Below are positions 1-9,542 of a stretch of 64,000 bases of DNA, piece by piece; the stretch's first letter is position 1, and each line of letters opens with the position of its first letter. The notes beneath the pieces are model-generated. The model was given only the letters and a program-made list of their open reading frames with translations, was not told where the DNA came from and did no database searches. The stretch is from Planctomycetota bacterium (lineage in GTDB: Bacteria; Planctomycetota; Planctomycetia; Pirellulales; Lacipirellulaceae). Location: the NCBI GenBank assembly GCA_029259915.1, contig JAJDED010000044.1, positions 1 through 64,000 on the forward strand, in the 5' to 3' direction. The translations under genes and the position numbers were made by a program.

Positions 1-147
1 AGAAAAAGTGGCGCGTGCTGAATGGTTCTTCCCTATTGCCCGACGTTATTCAAGGAATCCAATTCATCGACGGAATAAAAACAACCAAGGATGCCGCCTG
101 ATTCTCAAATATTCTCATCCACAGGTTCTTGCAATATCTCAGCAGTT

Positions 148-199
<52 letters not shown>

Positions 200-238
200 A
201 CGAGGTCACCCTCAACAATAGACTGCGATGTACTGAAA

Positions 239-790
239 ATGCGAATTTCTATCTGCTTTCGCCGTACGGAATATGTTTATCGGTTAGTCTGGTTAAACGA
301 AAGCACGAATGGAGTTTATCTTGGTGTTCTCGGAAACAATCAGAATTTCCACCATTCGTATCATAAGGATGGAACTCGGCACGACAAATTGGATTCTCAG
401 TATTGCAACCAATTCAAAGACACAGAACTAACATCCCATACCGGCATTAAGCACCTTGCACACCTAAGCTTACCGATGATGAATGAATGCTTTTCTGCAG
501 CCAAACCTTATCCTGGAGATGAGAAAACAGAAACACTAATCTTGCTTGACGAAGACTTGTTTCGAGGCCTTGATACTTGTGCACTCGATGTTTGGCTGAC
601 GGATTGTGAATCACAACATGAGCTACTCAGCACTATTGGAAGATCAGTCTCAAGTCATAAGATATTTAGGATAATTACCGAAGTAGTTGTCGCACTCGAC
701 AACTACCAAAATCTTAAGCTTGGGATTGTTTTTCGATCAGCTAAAATTCGCGATTCTGGACCTGCACAAAGCGAATCTTCGGGCACTTAG
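239..790 (+). CDS. Hypothetical protein, 183 aa
   Basis: I do not recognise this family. The open frame extends upstream to position 8, but that part runs through an interspersed repeat, so I start at the ATG at 239 (protein begins MRISICFRR). The protein is soluble-looking, has no signal peptide, and has a folded-domain composition in its first 50 residues (WLNESTNGVYLGVLG, followed by SYHKDGTRH). Codons are visibly richer in A and T than in the neighbouring genes, which hints at transfer or weak selection. No Shine-Dalgarno sequence is obvious. Two copies of the same palindromic element flank it. That it is a real gene is likely but not certain. Confidence 0.5.
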   Translation: MRISICFRRTEYVYRLVWLNESTNGVYLGVLGNNQNFHHSYHKDGTRHDKLDSQYCNQFKDTELTSHTGIKHLAHLSLPMMNECFSAAKPYPGDEKTETLILLDEDLFRGLDTCALDVWLTDCESQHELLSTIGRSVSSHKIFRIITEVVVALDNYQNLKLGIVFRSAKIRDSGPAQSESSGT

Positions 791-821
791 AAGTTAACCC
801 CGAATATCCAATACCTTCACC

Positions 822-901
<80 letters not shown>

Positions 902-941
902 GTTATTGGACTACAAAGCTGGGAGGCATTCAACTTCCAAG

Positions 942-1949
942 CTACTCCGCCTCAGCCTGCTTCCAGCAGCGAGGGCGTACCACATTCGTCACGAGCCCTA
1001 ATTTCTCAAGCAAACGAATAGTGAGCCAGGTGACGTCGAATTCCCACTTGCGATGGCCGTGGGCTGCGGCGCGTTGGTCGGCGTGATGGTTGTTGTGCCA
1101 ACCTTCGCCGTTGCTCCAGAGACCAACCAAAACGTTGTTGCGGCTATTGTCGTTGGTCTCGTAATTGCGATAGCCCCAGACGTGAGTTACGGAATTCACG
1201 CTCCAGGTAATGTGCCAGGTGAGCACGGTCCTTGCAAACACGCCCCACACCACCAAACTCGCACCAAACTGAACGCCCGCCATGGCAGTCCCCCCCGTCG
1301 ACCAACCAATGGCAAAACCGGCGAGGAAAAACAACAGCGCGTGAGCCGTGTAAATCCGCAGCCAGTTCATGTTTCTTTCCAACTTCAAGTAAAAAGGATC
1401 TCGCAGCAGGTCTCGGGTAAACCGTTGGTAGCAATTGACGTTGAGAAATTCGCGGTTCTCAAACATCAGCCAACCGCAATGTCCCCAAAAAAAGTTCACC
1501 AGCGGGCTGTGAGGATCGGGTCGATCGTCGGAATGTTTGTGATGGATGCGGTGCATGGCGGCCCAGCAGGCGGGCGTGTCTTGCATCGCACACACACCCA
1601 ACAGCGCCAAGCCATGTTCCAGCCACTTGGGAGCCACCATGCCCTGATGGGTCAACAAGCGGTGGTAACAAAGGTTGATCCCCAACGTGCCAAAAACATA
1701 AAGCCCGAGCACGGCGAGTACGACACCCGTCCAACTAAAGAACCATGGAAAAAAGGCGAGGCACGCCAACAGGTGAACGCCCGGGATCGCTAGCAAGTAT
1801 CTCCAGCGAATCAACGTCGGATCGATTGTCGATGCGGGCCAGGGCAGGGCGTGGTTGCCCGCGGTGAGCTCACCACTTTCGCCAACCTCCGAAGTGGTAA
1901 ACTCGCTGTCCATAATTTCCGATTCTTCGGGAAGCACTTCGGTCGCCAT
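942..1949 (-). CDS. Acyl-CoA/acyl-lipid fatty acid desaturase (delta-9 type)
   Basis: This is a membrane di-iron desaturase of 335 residues that would insert a double bond into fatty acyl chains and so adjust membrane fluidity. The three histidine boxes of the family are all visible: HRLLTH at residues 96-101, HRIHH at 133-137 and HNNHH at 285-289. Hydrophobic segments at about 50-95 and 200-240 fit the usual two membrane hairpins. The extra acidic N-terminus (about 40 residues) is not conserved in the family as far as I know. The ATG at 1949 has a weak purine stretch in front of it. The gene stands alone, convergent with the hypothetical gene at 239. Substrate and regiospecificity cannot be read from the sequence. 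Confidence 0.9.
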   Translation of the reverse strand: MATEVLPEESEIMDSEFTTSEVGESGELTAGNHALPWPASTIDPTLIRWRYLLAIPGVHLLACLAFFPWFFSWTGVVLAVLGLYVFGTLGINLCYHRLLTHQGMVAPKWLEHGLALLGVCAMQDTPACWAAMHRIHHKHSDDRPDPHSPLVNFFWGHCGWLMFENREFLNVNCYQRFTRDLLRDPFYLKLERNMNWLRIYTAHALLFFLAGFAIGWSTGGTAMAGVQFGASLVVWGVFARTVLTWHITWSVNSVTHVWGYRNYETNDNSRNNVLVGLWSNGEGWHNNHHADQRAAAHGHRKWEFDVTWLTIRLLEKLGLVTNVVRPRCWKQAEAE

Positions 1950-2187
1950 CGGGAATCAATCTCTCAAAAAGAAGGACGAGAACTGGAAAACGCCACGGGA
2001 ACGAGGCCATGAAAACCGCCCAAGGCACTCACGAGTAGCCCAGTATACAGGCCCTGCCCGGAGAACCAAGTCCGTCAGGACGCAAGCTTGCGGAGATTCA
2101 ACATTTTTGCAGAAGTGTGCGGTTTTGACGCACTCGGTCACGGCTAGCGCCAAATCGGCAACCCTAAAATTAAGCTGTGAAAAAGCT

Positions 2188-2838
2188 CTAGCTGAGGTCG
2201 GTCAATTGCGAGTCGTCTTGATGGCAATCGCCGAGCCGTACGTAGAATTCGCCACCCACTTCGAAGAAAGGTGATTCCAACTCCCGCTCGCGCACCAATC
2301 GCACAATCGCTTGGATCGGCTGTTTCCCCTTGGTCTCGAGTTGGATAGCAATATAGGGGGCATAAATTCGCGAGTTGTGAACCAACCCGATTCCCTCTTT
2401 CGATAAGTTTGCGACCATCACATTAAATGGCACACCGATGGGAGTTAAGTCGAGCGACATTGTTACTGCCGGCACAACAAGCGATTGAGGGACTCGTTGG
2501 GAACGACGGTGATTACTCAATTCATGGCCCGTGTTCCGGTTTACAAGCTTAAACACTTGCTGACGAAGCTCAGGATTGATCGCAGGCAAACCACTCACGT
2601 CGAAATAGCGATCGCTCAGACGAATCTCACTGGAGTTTTGCTCGATTAGATCATGCAGACAAATTGCAACAAAAGGGACTCCACAACTCGCACACAACCA
2701 GACGGCAGTGAACTCATCCTGTGCCGACAGACGCAGAGGTAGCTGAATACTGCATTTACTGCACTCAACTCGCGGAGCCAATCCCACTTGGGGAGCATCG
2801 GAAATGTCGGTTTTCATTGCGTCTCTGCCAAGATTCAT
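2188..2838 (-). CDS. PilZ domain protein with N-terminal zinc-ribbon-like motif
   Basis: The C-terminal half carries the two PilZ signatures that bind cyclic di-GMP in this family: an RRSQR motif at about residues 111-115 and an NLSKEG motif (N/DxSxxG) at about 144-149. The N-terminal part has two CxxC pairs (26/29 and 49/52) that look like a zinc ribbon. I infer a cytoplasmic c-di-GMP effector; its target is unknown. The frame extends to a GTG at 2865, and an internal ATG at 2817 is also possible; none has a convincing ribosome site, so the start is uncertain. It is monocistronic between the desaturase and the mfn genes. Confidence 0.8.
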   Translation of the reverse strand: MNLGRDAMKTDISDAPQVGLAPRVECSKCSIQLPLRLSAQDEFTAVWLCASCGVPFVAICLHDLIEQNSSEIRLSDRYFDVSGLPAINPELRQQVFKLVNRNTGHELSNHRRSQRVPQSLVVPAVTMSLDLTPIGVPFNVMVANLSKEGIGLVHNSRIYAPYIAIQLETKGKQPIQAIVRLVRERELESPFFEVGGEFYVRLGDCHQDDSQLTDLS

Positions 2839-3010
2839 TTTCAGCGAGATATGGGAGTCTGCCACTCAATAAATTCACGATAACCTTACAACTCTAGCTT
2901 GCTGGAATCAGACCATTCGGCCGATTATGCGGGTAAAACCTCCAAGTACTACAGACCACAAAAAATCAGGGCGAGGGCCGAAAATAATAGCTCGTTCACG
3001 AGGTCTTTTC

Positions 3011-3625
3011 TCAGCGAATGGTGAATTCGCCGGCAGGAGAGCTGCGTAGATTCGTCCACCGCGTTGGTGGCAATTCGCTGGAAAGACGTGCCAACATCGG
3101 GTCCGCATAACCGCCGGCGGCCAACGCTTTCAAATCGTGAAGCGTGTGTTGCTCCGGGTGGGTCGATTTCATCAACACAAATTCTTCCGCATCAAGTGCG
3201 ACGGCCAATCTCCCGGCAATGGCATCGCTGGTGGTCTCCCAATCCGGCGTGAGTCGCGTGCCAGGCAATGCAGGCTCGTTTTGCCGAAGCCACGCAGCCG
3301 GGGCAAAGATGGTTGCGTCGCAATCAGCCGACCGAAGAACTGATAAATCGCAATTCTCGACGAGCGGAATTTCTGGGCACCAGGAGTGAAACAGTCGGGC
3401 GGTAAAGTTCATCAGCTCGATACAAAGCCAATGCGCTGCCACGTCGTCCATTGGTCTCGTTGCATTCGCTTGGCGAACCAAGTCGACCCAAGCGCCTCCG
3501 CCGACGACTAGCACGTGGTAGGCCGCTGTCTGCTTGGACAGCCAAGTCAGCACCCGCTCCGGCAGATCGGGCAAATCGAGCAAGCTGCCTCCAATTTTCA
3601 CCACTCGAATCGCACGCGACATCAC
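3011..3625 (-). CDS. mfnE: MfnE-like amino acid kinase family protein (aminomethylfuran-methanol phosphate kinase)
   Basis: The 204-residue protein opens with the amino-acid-kinase signature VVKIGGSLLDLPDL and has a VVGGGAWVDLVR loop near residue 40, as in the aspartate/uridylate kinase fold. In the methanofuran pathway MfnE phosphorylates the aminomethyl-furan phosphate to the diphosphate used by MfnF. The assignment rests on the fold plus the two neighbours, mfnF and mfnD. It starts with GTG (3625) immediately followed by ATG, overlapping the mfnF stop, so it is translationally coupled. It is last in the run. An isolated kinase of this fold could have another substrate; the context makes MfnE the best call. 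Confidence 0.75.
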   Translation of the reverse strand: MMSRAIRVVKIGGSLLDLPDLPERVLTWLSKQTAAYHVLVVGGGAWVDLVRQANATRPMDDVAAHWLCIELMNFTARLFHSWCPEIPLVENCDLSVLRSADCDATIFAPAAWLRQNEPALPGTRLTPDWETTSDAIAGRLAVALDAEEFVLMKSTHPEQHTLHDLKALAAGGYADPMLARLSSELPPTRWTNLRSSPAGEFTIR

Positions 3626-4635
3626 TCAGGAAACCTTTCTCGCGCTAGGACAGCCAGCGCATGGGCACACGCACATTGGCTCACGCCGACCCCCAACTGC
3701 TCGCTCAGCGAAATCACATTTCCGCGGAAACCCAATCGATCGAACAGTTGGCGGGCAAGAAACTCGCCCTGCCCACTGAGGATCGCCATCAGTGGAGTTT
3801 TACCGCTGTGCAAAACAACTTTCTGAAAAGCAGATTCCAACAGCGCGAGTTGCGAATCCCTAATAATCTCAGCGGAGCGCGTAGCATCTTCTTGTGAAAA
3901 AATGCTGGGCTCCGCGCAAATCGAACGTGCCAGACGGGCATGTGCATATTCCTTCGTTTGCGGTCGGTCATCGGCGGTCTGTGTGCTTCCGGGGTCTTCT
4001 GGAAGATTGCCGAGCAATAGATATACGTCGACCATGGTCGCAAAAAGTTCCTGGGCGACAGGGCAAGGCTTATCGCGCCATGTGATCTCGTCGACAACAG
4101 CGCAAACGGGACTCCGCACAACGCCCGTGTAAACCAATTCCCCCGAGATAAGCCGATCGGTATCGGTCAACCCTTGCAGCACCGGACCGCTGTTCTCCAA
4201 CGGGATAATGTCCGTGGTCGTCGAACCGATGTCAAACAGCAGCCCCGAACTTCCCTCACAATATCTTGCACAATACGATGCCAATGCATGCCAGTTGCTC
4301 GCGGCTGTCAAAGCAGTTTCGGCCCGTGCCTCATCTGGCGAAACCAAGCGTCCATCGCACAAATAAACAAACACGGGGCATTGCCCAACGGTCTGTTCGA
4401 CAGCACTCAGAATCGCCCGTACACCCTCTGCTTTGGTTTCAAAACAATCGGCCAATTCGCCAGTCATCGTCACCGCGAAACGCTCAGCCGCGGGCGCTTT
4501 TTCAATCAACGTAGAAAGTGCGGCAGGTAGTTCCTGCGGCTTCTGCCAAAGCGGGAACTCCTGCGATACCGCAACTCTCCGTCCATCGGCAATCTTGAGA
4601 TTCGCCCCTCCGATGTCCAATGCCAGCCACGTCAT
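3622..4635 (-). CDS. mfnF: MfnF-like H4MPT-linked C1 transfer protein (hydantoinase/oxoprolinase-related)
   Basis: The 337-residue protein begins MTWLALDIGGANLKIADG and has a second phosphate-binding element GLLFDIGSTTTDIIPL near residue 145. This is the ASKHA-like pattern of the family annotated as H4MPT-linked C1 transfer pathway protein. In archaea its member MfnF couples the furan diphosphate to glutamyl-tyramine in methanofuran synthesis. The start at 4635 overlaps the mfnD stop as ATGA. The open frame continues upstream into mfnD, but that extension is only the shadow of mfnD. The cofactor in bacteria is usually a methanofuran variant (methylofuran), so the exact substrate is inferred. 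Confidence 0.85.
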   Translation of the reverse strand: MTWLALDIGGANLKIADGRRVAVSQEFPLWQKPQELPAALSTLIEKAPAAERFAVTMTGELADCFETKAEGVRAILSAVEQTVGQCPVFVYLCDGRLVSPDEARAETALTAASNWHALASYCARYCEGSSGLLFDIGSTTTDIIPLENSGPVLQGLTDTDRLISGELVYTGVVRSPVCAVVDEITWRDKPCPVAQELFATMVDVYLLLGNLPEDPGSTQTADDRPQTKEYAHARLARSICAEPSIFSQEDATRSAEIIRDSQLALLESAFQKVVLHSGKTPLMAILSGQGEFLARQLFDRLGFRGNVISLSEQLGVGVSQCACAHALAVLARERFPE

Positions 4636-5666
4636 CTTGCGGAGTTCTCCCCGGGCTGGCAGACGGTTCCGTCGATTAGAAATTCGACAGACCGGCTGTG
4701 GAAGTTCGGACAATGGGGCCGCCCCGCGACGTTTTCGATCATGGCATGGGCCAGATTGTCGCAAGCAATCGACCGCAAGCCAACGTACGAGGTGGTGAGC
4801 CGCGGATTCACTTCCAGCACCACATCTTCGCTGCCGTCGCCCGCCTTGCCCAATACCAGATCAACGCCCACGTAACCCGACGCCTGTGGCAATGCCGCCA
4901 TGGCACGCTCCGCAAGTTCGGTCGCCCGACGCACCAACTCCTTTTGCTCCAGCCGCGACCCGCCAAGATAAGAAAACCGCCCGTCGCGGGAAAGATGCTG
5001 GCGAAATGCCGGCAGCGGGTGCCGGCCTTCCGGCCCGCACAGAAACGAAACGCTGACCGGCGTGCCTGGACAAAACCGCTCCAGCCGACGCGGCCAGGGA
5101 TGCGGTGGGGGTTCGTCTTGCGACGAAGTCACCAGAAAAGTGTGCTGCGATCCCGCTCCATGCACCGGCTTCAGCACGGCCGGATAACCAAAATCGCGGG
5201 GCAACTTTTCTTCGTCCGCTTCGAGAAGGATCGCCTCGGGCACCGGTACATCGGCCTCCGCCAATCGCTCCGCCGTGAGATGCTTGTCGGAAGCAAGCCT
5301 GACAAAATCTTCGCTGGCCGTCAGAAGTTGCCCGCCTGCCTGACGAGCCAACACAAGCATCTCGAGCAACACCCCATCAATTTCCGGAGCAATCACCAGC
5401 GTATAGTCGGCCACAGACGCCAGACTCGAAAATTCCTCCTGCTGATCCTGCGTGGAATGCACCTCCACCACGTCGCACTCTGGAATCACCAAATCGTCAA
5501 GCCGCATGTCACGGAGCAAAGAAACTCGCGCACCATCCAACAACAAAAAATCGGCAGCCAACGCCGAAAGCATCGCCGACCCCTCGGTCAGCAACGACCG
5601 AGGCAAAGCCCCCGGCTCTTCGACCAATCCCCCTCCGGTGATCCATTCGTAGAGAAAGATGTGCAT
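4632..5666 (-). CDS. mfnD: MfnD-like ATP-grasp ligase
   Basis: This is an ATP-grasp protein of 344 residues. A lysine-rich nucleotide region (FGYPAVLKPVHGAG) lies near residue 165 and the metal-binding motif LEVNPRLTTSYVGLR near 300. In methanofuran synthesis MfnD ligates glutamate to tyramine (or to tyrosine in bacterial methylofuran). I start at the ATG at 5666 (MHIFLYEWITGGG), because the longer frame up to 5777 runs into a low-complexity gap. The gene follows sufT after about 125 nt and overlaps mfnF by 4 nt. The ATP-grasp class is clear; the exact substrate is inferred from the adjacent mfnF and mfnE. Confidence 0.82.
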   Translation of the reverse strand: MHIFLYEWITGGGLVEEPGALPRSLLTEGSAMLSALAADFLLLDGARVSLLRDMRLDDLVIPECDVVEVHSTQDQQEEFSSLASVADYTLVIAPEIDGVLLEMLVLARQAGGQLLTASEDFVRLASDKHLTAERLAEADVPVPEAILLEADEEKLPRDFGYPAVLKPVHGAGSQHTFLVTSSQDEPPPHPWPRRLERFCPGTPVSVSFLCGPEGRHPLPAFRQHLSRDGRFSYLGGSRLEQKELVRRATELAERAMAALPQASGYVGVDLVLGKAGDGSEDVVLEVNPRLTTSYVGLRSIACDNLAHAMIENVAGRPHCPNFHSRSVEFLIDGTVCQPGENSAR

Positions 5667-5790
5667 GGGGAGGAGCGAGGATTTAGGAGCTAGGGGCGAG
5701 GTGTTCAACCAAGATACCAAATCCCTCATCGGAACGAGCCCATTTTCCAGGGCATCAGCAATTCCGAATTCCCCCATCCGAAATCCGAAC

Positions 5791-6108
5791 TCAAAAGATT
5801 CCCAACTGATCGCGGGCGTCTTCGGTCATGCGGTCGGGGGTCCAGGGCGGTTCCATCACCAGGCGGATGTCGACATCGCCAACCTCTTCGAGCCGACCGA
5901 CAAAATCCTTTGATTGCCCCAAGAGTTGCGGAGCGGCGGGGCAGGCGGGACTGGTCATTGTCATTTCGACTTGCACGTCTGATTTTCCCGCGTCGGACTC
6001 TTCGATCTTGATTTCATAGATAAGACCCAAATCGACGATGTTGACGAACAATTCGGGGTCGATCACTTGCTTGAGCGCTTCTCGCACTGTGTCTTCAGCT
6101 ATAGGCAT
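5791..6108 (-). CDS. sufT: SufT / MIP18-family Fe-S assembly factor
   Basis: This is a compact 105-residue DUF59 (MIP18) protein. The visible family features are the DPELFVNIVDLGLIYEI segment near residue 17, the TMTSPACPAAPQL segment containing the conserved Cys near residue 55, and the WTPDRMT motif near 90. SufT proteins assist maturation of Fe-S proteins. It starts 11 nt downstream of the Rieske gene and ends the suf part of the run, which supports the SufT rather than the PaaD assignment. Confidence 0.88.
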   Translation of the reverse strand: MPIAEDTVREALKQVIDPELFVNIVDLGLIYEIKIEESDAGKSDVQVEMTMTSPACPAAPQLLGQSKDFVGRLEEVGDVDIRLVMEPPWTPDRMTEDARDQLGIF

Positions 6109-6119
6109 AATGGTTCTCT

Positions 6120-6446
6120 CTACAAGCAGTCGTTAAGCCGCACCAACACTAGCTGCCCTTTGACTTTCACTTCGTGGGCAACGGTCGCCTTGGTAGCGGG
6201 CATCGAAACGGCCTTGCCCGATTCTACATCGAATTGTGCACCGTGTCGCGGACAGGCTATCGTGCGTTTTTCTGGATCAACAGGTCCCTCGCTCAACGGC
6301 CCGCCGTCGTGCGTGCAGACGTCGTCCAGGGCATACCAGTGCCCCGCCGCATGAATTAACACGATCAACCGCTCGTCAGCCTCCACAAGCATGGAGCCGG
6401 GATCGGGAACGTCGTCGATCTTAGCAACGGGAATAAAATCAGACAT
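6120..6446 (-). CDS. Rieske [2Fe-2S] ferredoxin-like protein
   Basis: The 108-residue protein has both halves of the Rieske cluster site, CTHDGG at about residue 43 and CPRHGAQFD at about 65, giving two Cys and two His ligands. There is no membrane segment or signal, so it resembles the soluble ferredoxins of dioxygenase type rather than a cytochrome bc1 subunit. It lies 9 nt after sufD and 11 nt before sufT, which places it in the SUF transcription unit. It may donate electrons during cluster assembly, as is often proposed for such suf-linked Rieske proteins; that role is inference. Confidence 0.92.
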   Translation of the reverse strand: MSDFIPVAKIDDVPDPGSMLVEADERLIVLIHAAGHWYALDDVCTHDGGPLSEGPVDPEKRTIACPRHGAQFDVESGKAVSMPATKATVAHEVKVKGQLVLVRLNDCL

Positions 6447-6455
6447 ACTGCCGCA

Positions 6456-7769
6456 CTATTCCCCAAGATCCCGCACGCGGCGACCGATTGCTTTGCCCAG
6501 TGCTTCGCGGACGCTTTCGATCGTGATGCGGTCGAACACTTGTTGGAAAAACCCGGTGACGATCATCCGCACCGCCTCTTTGCGGGTATAGCCGCGGGTC
6601 ATGGCATAAAAAAGCTGCTGATCGTCCACGCGTCCCGACGTGCTGCCGTGCGTGCAGCGGACGTCGTCGGCTTCGATTTCCAATCCTGGGATGGAATCGG
6701 CCCGGGCGGTCGTGGCCAGCATGAGATTGTCGTTCCGCTGATAGGCATCAGTCCGCTGGGCGCCTTTATCGACTTTGATCATTCCCCGCCAAACGGTGCG
6801 CGAATGATCCTGCAAAGCCGACTTATACAACAAATCGCTACGACAATGGGCGGCCCGATGATGTTGGTGGGTGTTGTACGAAAGATGTTGCTTGCCCTGG
6901 GTAAACATTGCACCATTCACCTGGGCCTCGGCATCAATGCCAGTCAGTGCCACGTGCTGATTCACCTTCGCCAACCGGCTTCCCAGTGCACCGATGGTCC
7001 ACTGCAAATTTGCGCCTTGCCCAACGTGAGCCATCTGGTGGGCAAAATGCCAAACACCATCGCCCCAATTCTGCAGGTTGACGTACCGCAAGCGGGCATT
7101 TTTGCCGACGATCAATTCGATCGCTCCGCAGTGTAATCCACCGCCGTGCGTTTCAGTACTCGCCGTTTCCGCAAGCAGCGTGGCCTCGGCATCCTCTTCG
7201 AGAATGACCAACGTGCGGTGCAAATCGACCCCACCATCCGACATCACTGCTAACGTATGCAGCGGCTGATCTATCTTGATTCCACGCGGCACAAACAAAA
7301 CCGTGCCACTCTGCCAACAGGCCGCATTCAGCGCTGCAAACTTGTCTTGCAGCGGATCAACCAGCTTGCGCTCGAAATAGGGCCGCAACCGCTCGCCATG
7401 CTCCGCCAGCATGTCATCGAGATTTCCATACAGAACGCCCTTGCTAGCCCAAGCATCCTCAAGTTCACCTTGAAGACTGTGACTATCAAAGCTCGCACCG
7501 CGCCCTCCAAGTTCCACACCTTCGGCAAGCAACGCGTTCGGCAGTTCGGTTTGTCTCGATCCTGTGGGAAAACCAAACTTATCGAGCTTCAGCAATCGAA
7601 TGTCGGTTCGCATCCACTCTTCGTCGCGGCGTCCCGGCATGTCCAATTCGTTGTAGCGCGACCACGCAACTGCACGCAAATCACTCAGCCAAACAGGCTC
7701 GTTTCGCGATGCCAAAAACTCGTCAAAAGCTTCTTGGGTAAATCCAGTGTTGGTCAGCGTGGCACTCAT
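6456..7769 (-). CDS. sufD: SufD, Fe-S cluster scaffold subunit
   Basis: At 437 residues it has the size of SufD. The N-terminal helical part (about residues 5-100) contains WSRYNELDMPGRRDEEWMRTD. The beta-helix core from about 150 ends in the FGSTSGRVDDQQLFYAMTRGYTRKEA-like region typical of SufB/SufD (here CTHGSTSGRVDDQQLFY). SufD pairs with SufB and SufC to form the SufBC2D scaffold that builds Fe-S clusters in the cytoplasm. It lies 92 nt after sufB and 9 nt before the Rieske gene. No obvious anomaly was seen. Confidence 0.95.
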   Translation of the reverse strand: MSATLTNTGFTQEAFDEFLASRNEPVWLSDLRAVAWSRYNELDMPGRRDEEWMRTDIRLLKLDKFGFPTGSRQTELPNALLAEGVELGGRGASFDSHSLQGELEDAWASKGVLYGNLDDMLAEHGERLRPYFERKLVDPLQDKFAALNAACWQSGTVLFVPRGIKIDQPLHTLAVMSDGGVDLHRTLVILEEDAEATLLAETASTETHGGGLHCGAIELIVGKNARLRYVNLQNWGDGVWHFAHQMAHVGQGANLQWTIGALGSRLAKVNQHVALTGIDAEAQVNGAMFTQGKQHLSYNTHQHHRAAHCRSDLLYKSALQDHSRTVWRGMIKVDKGAQRTDAYQRNDNLMLATTARADSIPGLEIEADDVRCTHGSTSGRVDDQQLFYAMTRGYTRKEAVRMIVTGFFQQVFDRITIESVREALGKAIGRRVRDLGE

Positions 7770-7861
7770 GGGCAGGAAAGTTCAGGCAGGCTAAAGTCGA
7801 ATTGGCTAGAAAAATAACAAGTTAAAACAATTAGCGAGTCGATACGGCAACACGCGGCAAA

Positions 7862-9283
7862 TTACCCGACGCTGCCTTCCATCTGCAGTTCGATTAGGCG
7901 ATTCATCTCGACCGCATATTCCATCGGCAACTCTTTAATCAACGGCTCGATGAACCCGCTGACGATCATCGAACTGGCCTCGGCTTCGGTCAGTCCACGA
8001 CTCATCAGGTAGAACAATTGCTCTTCACCAATTCGAGAAACGCTCGCTTCGTGCTCGACCTGGACATCTTGCTCTTCAACTTCGATGTAAGGGTACGTGT
8101 CGCTGCGGCTGTCGGAATCGAGAATCAATGCGTCGCATACCACGTTGCTCTTGCTGCCCACCGCACCATCTTCCACCTTGCAAAGTCCCCGATAACTACT
8201 GCGGCCACCGTTCTTGCTGATGCTCTTGGAAATAATGCGACTCTTGGTGTGGGGCGCACAATGCACCACTTTCGCCCCGGCGTCTTGATGCTGGCCCTTC
8301 GAAGAAAACGCGATCGAAAGAATCTCGCCCCGCGCGCCGGGCTCCATCAAGTAAACGGCCGGATATTTCATCGTGAGCCGACTGCCCAAATTGCCGTCGA
8401 TCCACTCCATCAGCGAATTCTCGTAGGCCATCGCACGCTTGGTCACGAGATTGTAAATGTTGTTCGCCCAGTTTTGGATCGTCGTGTATCGGCAACGGCC
8501 ATTCTTCTTGACCATAATTTCGACTACCGCCGAGTGTAGGCTTTCTGTCGTGTACATCGGAGCGGTGCAACCCTCGACGTAATGCACTTCCGCACCTTCG
8601 TCGACGATGATCATCGTCCGCTCGAATTGCCCCATCTGTTCGGCATTGATCCGGAAATAGGCCTGCAACGGGAATTCAATCTTCACTCCCGGCGGCACAT
8701 AGATAAACGAACCGCCCGACCACACTGCCGAATTGAGCGCGGCAAATTTGTTGTCCGAGGGCGGAATGATCTTGCCAAAATACTCGCGAAGCAACTCGGG
8801 ATGTTCCCGCACCGCCGTGTCGGTGTCGGTAAAGATGACGCCCTTTTTGCCCAAGTCTTCTTGCAACGAGCCGTAGACCACTTCGCTTTCGAACTGGGCT
8901 TTCACGCCGGCGAGATACTTTTTCTCAGCTTCGGGAATGCCAAGTTTATCGAAGGTGTCTTTGATTTCCTGGGGCACGTCGTCCCAAGTGCGGCCCTGTT
9001 CGTTGGTCGGTTTCAAATAGTAGTAGATGTCCTGGAAATCAATGCCAATGTCTCCGCCCCAATTGGGCATCGGCTTCGATTCGAAGATTTTGAACGATTC
9101 GAGTCGAAATTCGCGCATCCACGCCGGTTCGTTTTTCATCTCCGAAATCTGCGCGACGATCCCTGCATTCAAGCCCTTTTCTGCTTTGAACACATCGTGC
9201 GAAGGCGTAATGAAATCATACTTGTTGATTTCACCCAGCGCGGCATCTGAGGTCGTGGAATCTTGCGTGAGGTCGGTTGCCAT
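7862..9283 (-). CDS. sufB: SufB, Fe-S cluster scaffold subunit
   Basis: The 473-residue protein matches full-length SufB. The [21 protein letters not shown]-type segment is present in the middle, here as [14 protein letters not shown], and the C-terminal region has [19 protein letters not shown] followed by [21 protein letters not shown]. SufB is the subunit on which the nascent cluster forms, and the conserved Cys in the VVCDALIL segment is visible. The order sufC-sufB-sufD is standard apart from the 259-nt gap before it, which contains an interspersed repeat. Confidence 0.97.
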   Translation of the reverse strand: MATDLTQDSTTSDAALGEINKYDFITPSHDVFKAEKGLNAGIVAQISEMKNEPAWMREFRLESFKIFESKPMPNWGGDIGIDFQDIYYYLKPTNEQGRTWDDVPQEIKDTFDKLGIPEAEKKYLAGVKAQFESEVVYGSLQEDLGKKGVIFTDTDTAVREHPELLREYFGKIIPPSDNKFAALNSAVWSGGSFIYVPPGVKIEFPLQAYFRINAEQMGQFERTMIIVDEGAEVHYVEGCTAPMYTTESLHSAVVEIMVKKNGRCRYTTIQNWANNIYNLVTKRAMAYENSLMEWIDGNLGSRLTMKYPAVYLMEPGARGEILSIAFSSKGQHQDAGAKVVHCAPHTKSRIISKSISKNGGRSSYRGLCKVEDGAVGSKSNVVCDALILDSDSRSDTYPYIEVEEQDVQVEHEASVSRIGEEQLFYLMSRGLTEAEASSMIVSGFIEPLIKELPMEYAVEMNRLIELQMEGSVG

Positions 9284-9328
9284 TATTTCTTTGGTCCTTA
9301 ATTCGAGTTTTGCACTTTTTTAACAAGC

Positions 9329-9478
9329 AGAATAGAACGCAGATGCACACGGATGATGCGGATTTCCGCAGATTTTTTCAGCGTACTGATAACTAAGTCC
9401 AAGAAAACTCGCCTCTCAATTATTTCGTAATCGGTGCCAATCCGTCTTATCCGCGTTTTTCCATGTTCTATTCTTTGT
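9329..9478. repeat. Phrase-like long inverted repeat between sufC and sufB
   Basis: The left arm begins AGAATAGAACGCAGATGCAC and continues through CGGATGATGCGGATT (9329-9366). The right arm (about 9430-9478) is an imperfect reverse complement ending in CATGTTCTATTCTTTG. Both arms are built from degenerate short phrases ending in CGGAT(T). The remaining sequence of the sufC-sufB gap (9284-9542) shows no gene. Confidence 0.6.
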
Positions 9479-9542
9479 TTTGACGAAATAGTGGTGGTTA
9501 CTGAACCACAAAAGTGCAAAAGTCGAACTTAAATGAATCCCC

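Noticed and set aside
1053-1793. 246-codon open frame opposite the desaturase gene
   Set aside because: It is antisense to a well-supported desaturase with three histidine boxes, so it is a shadow frame.
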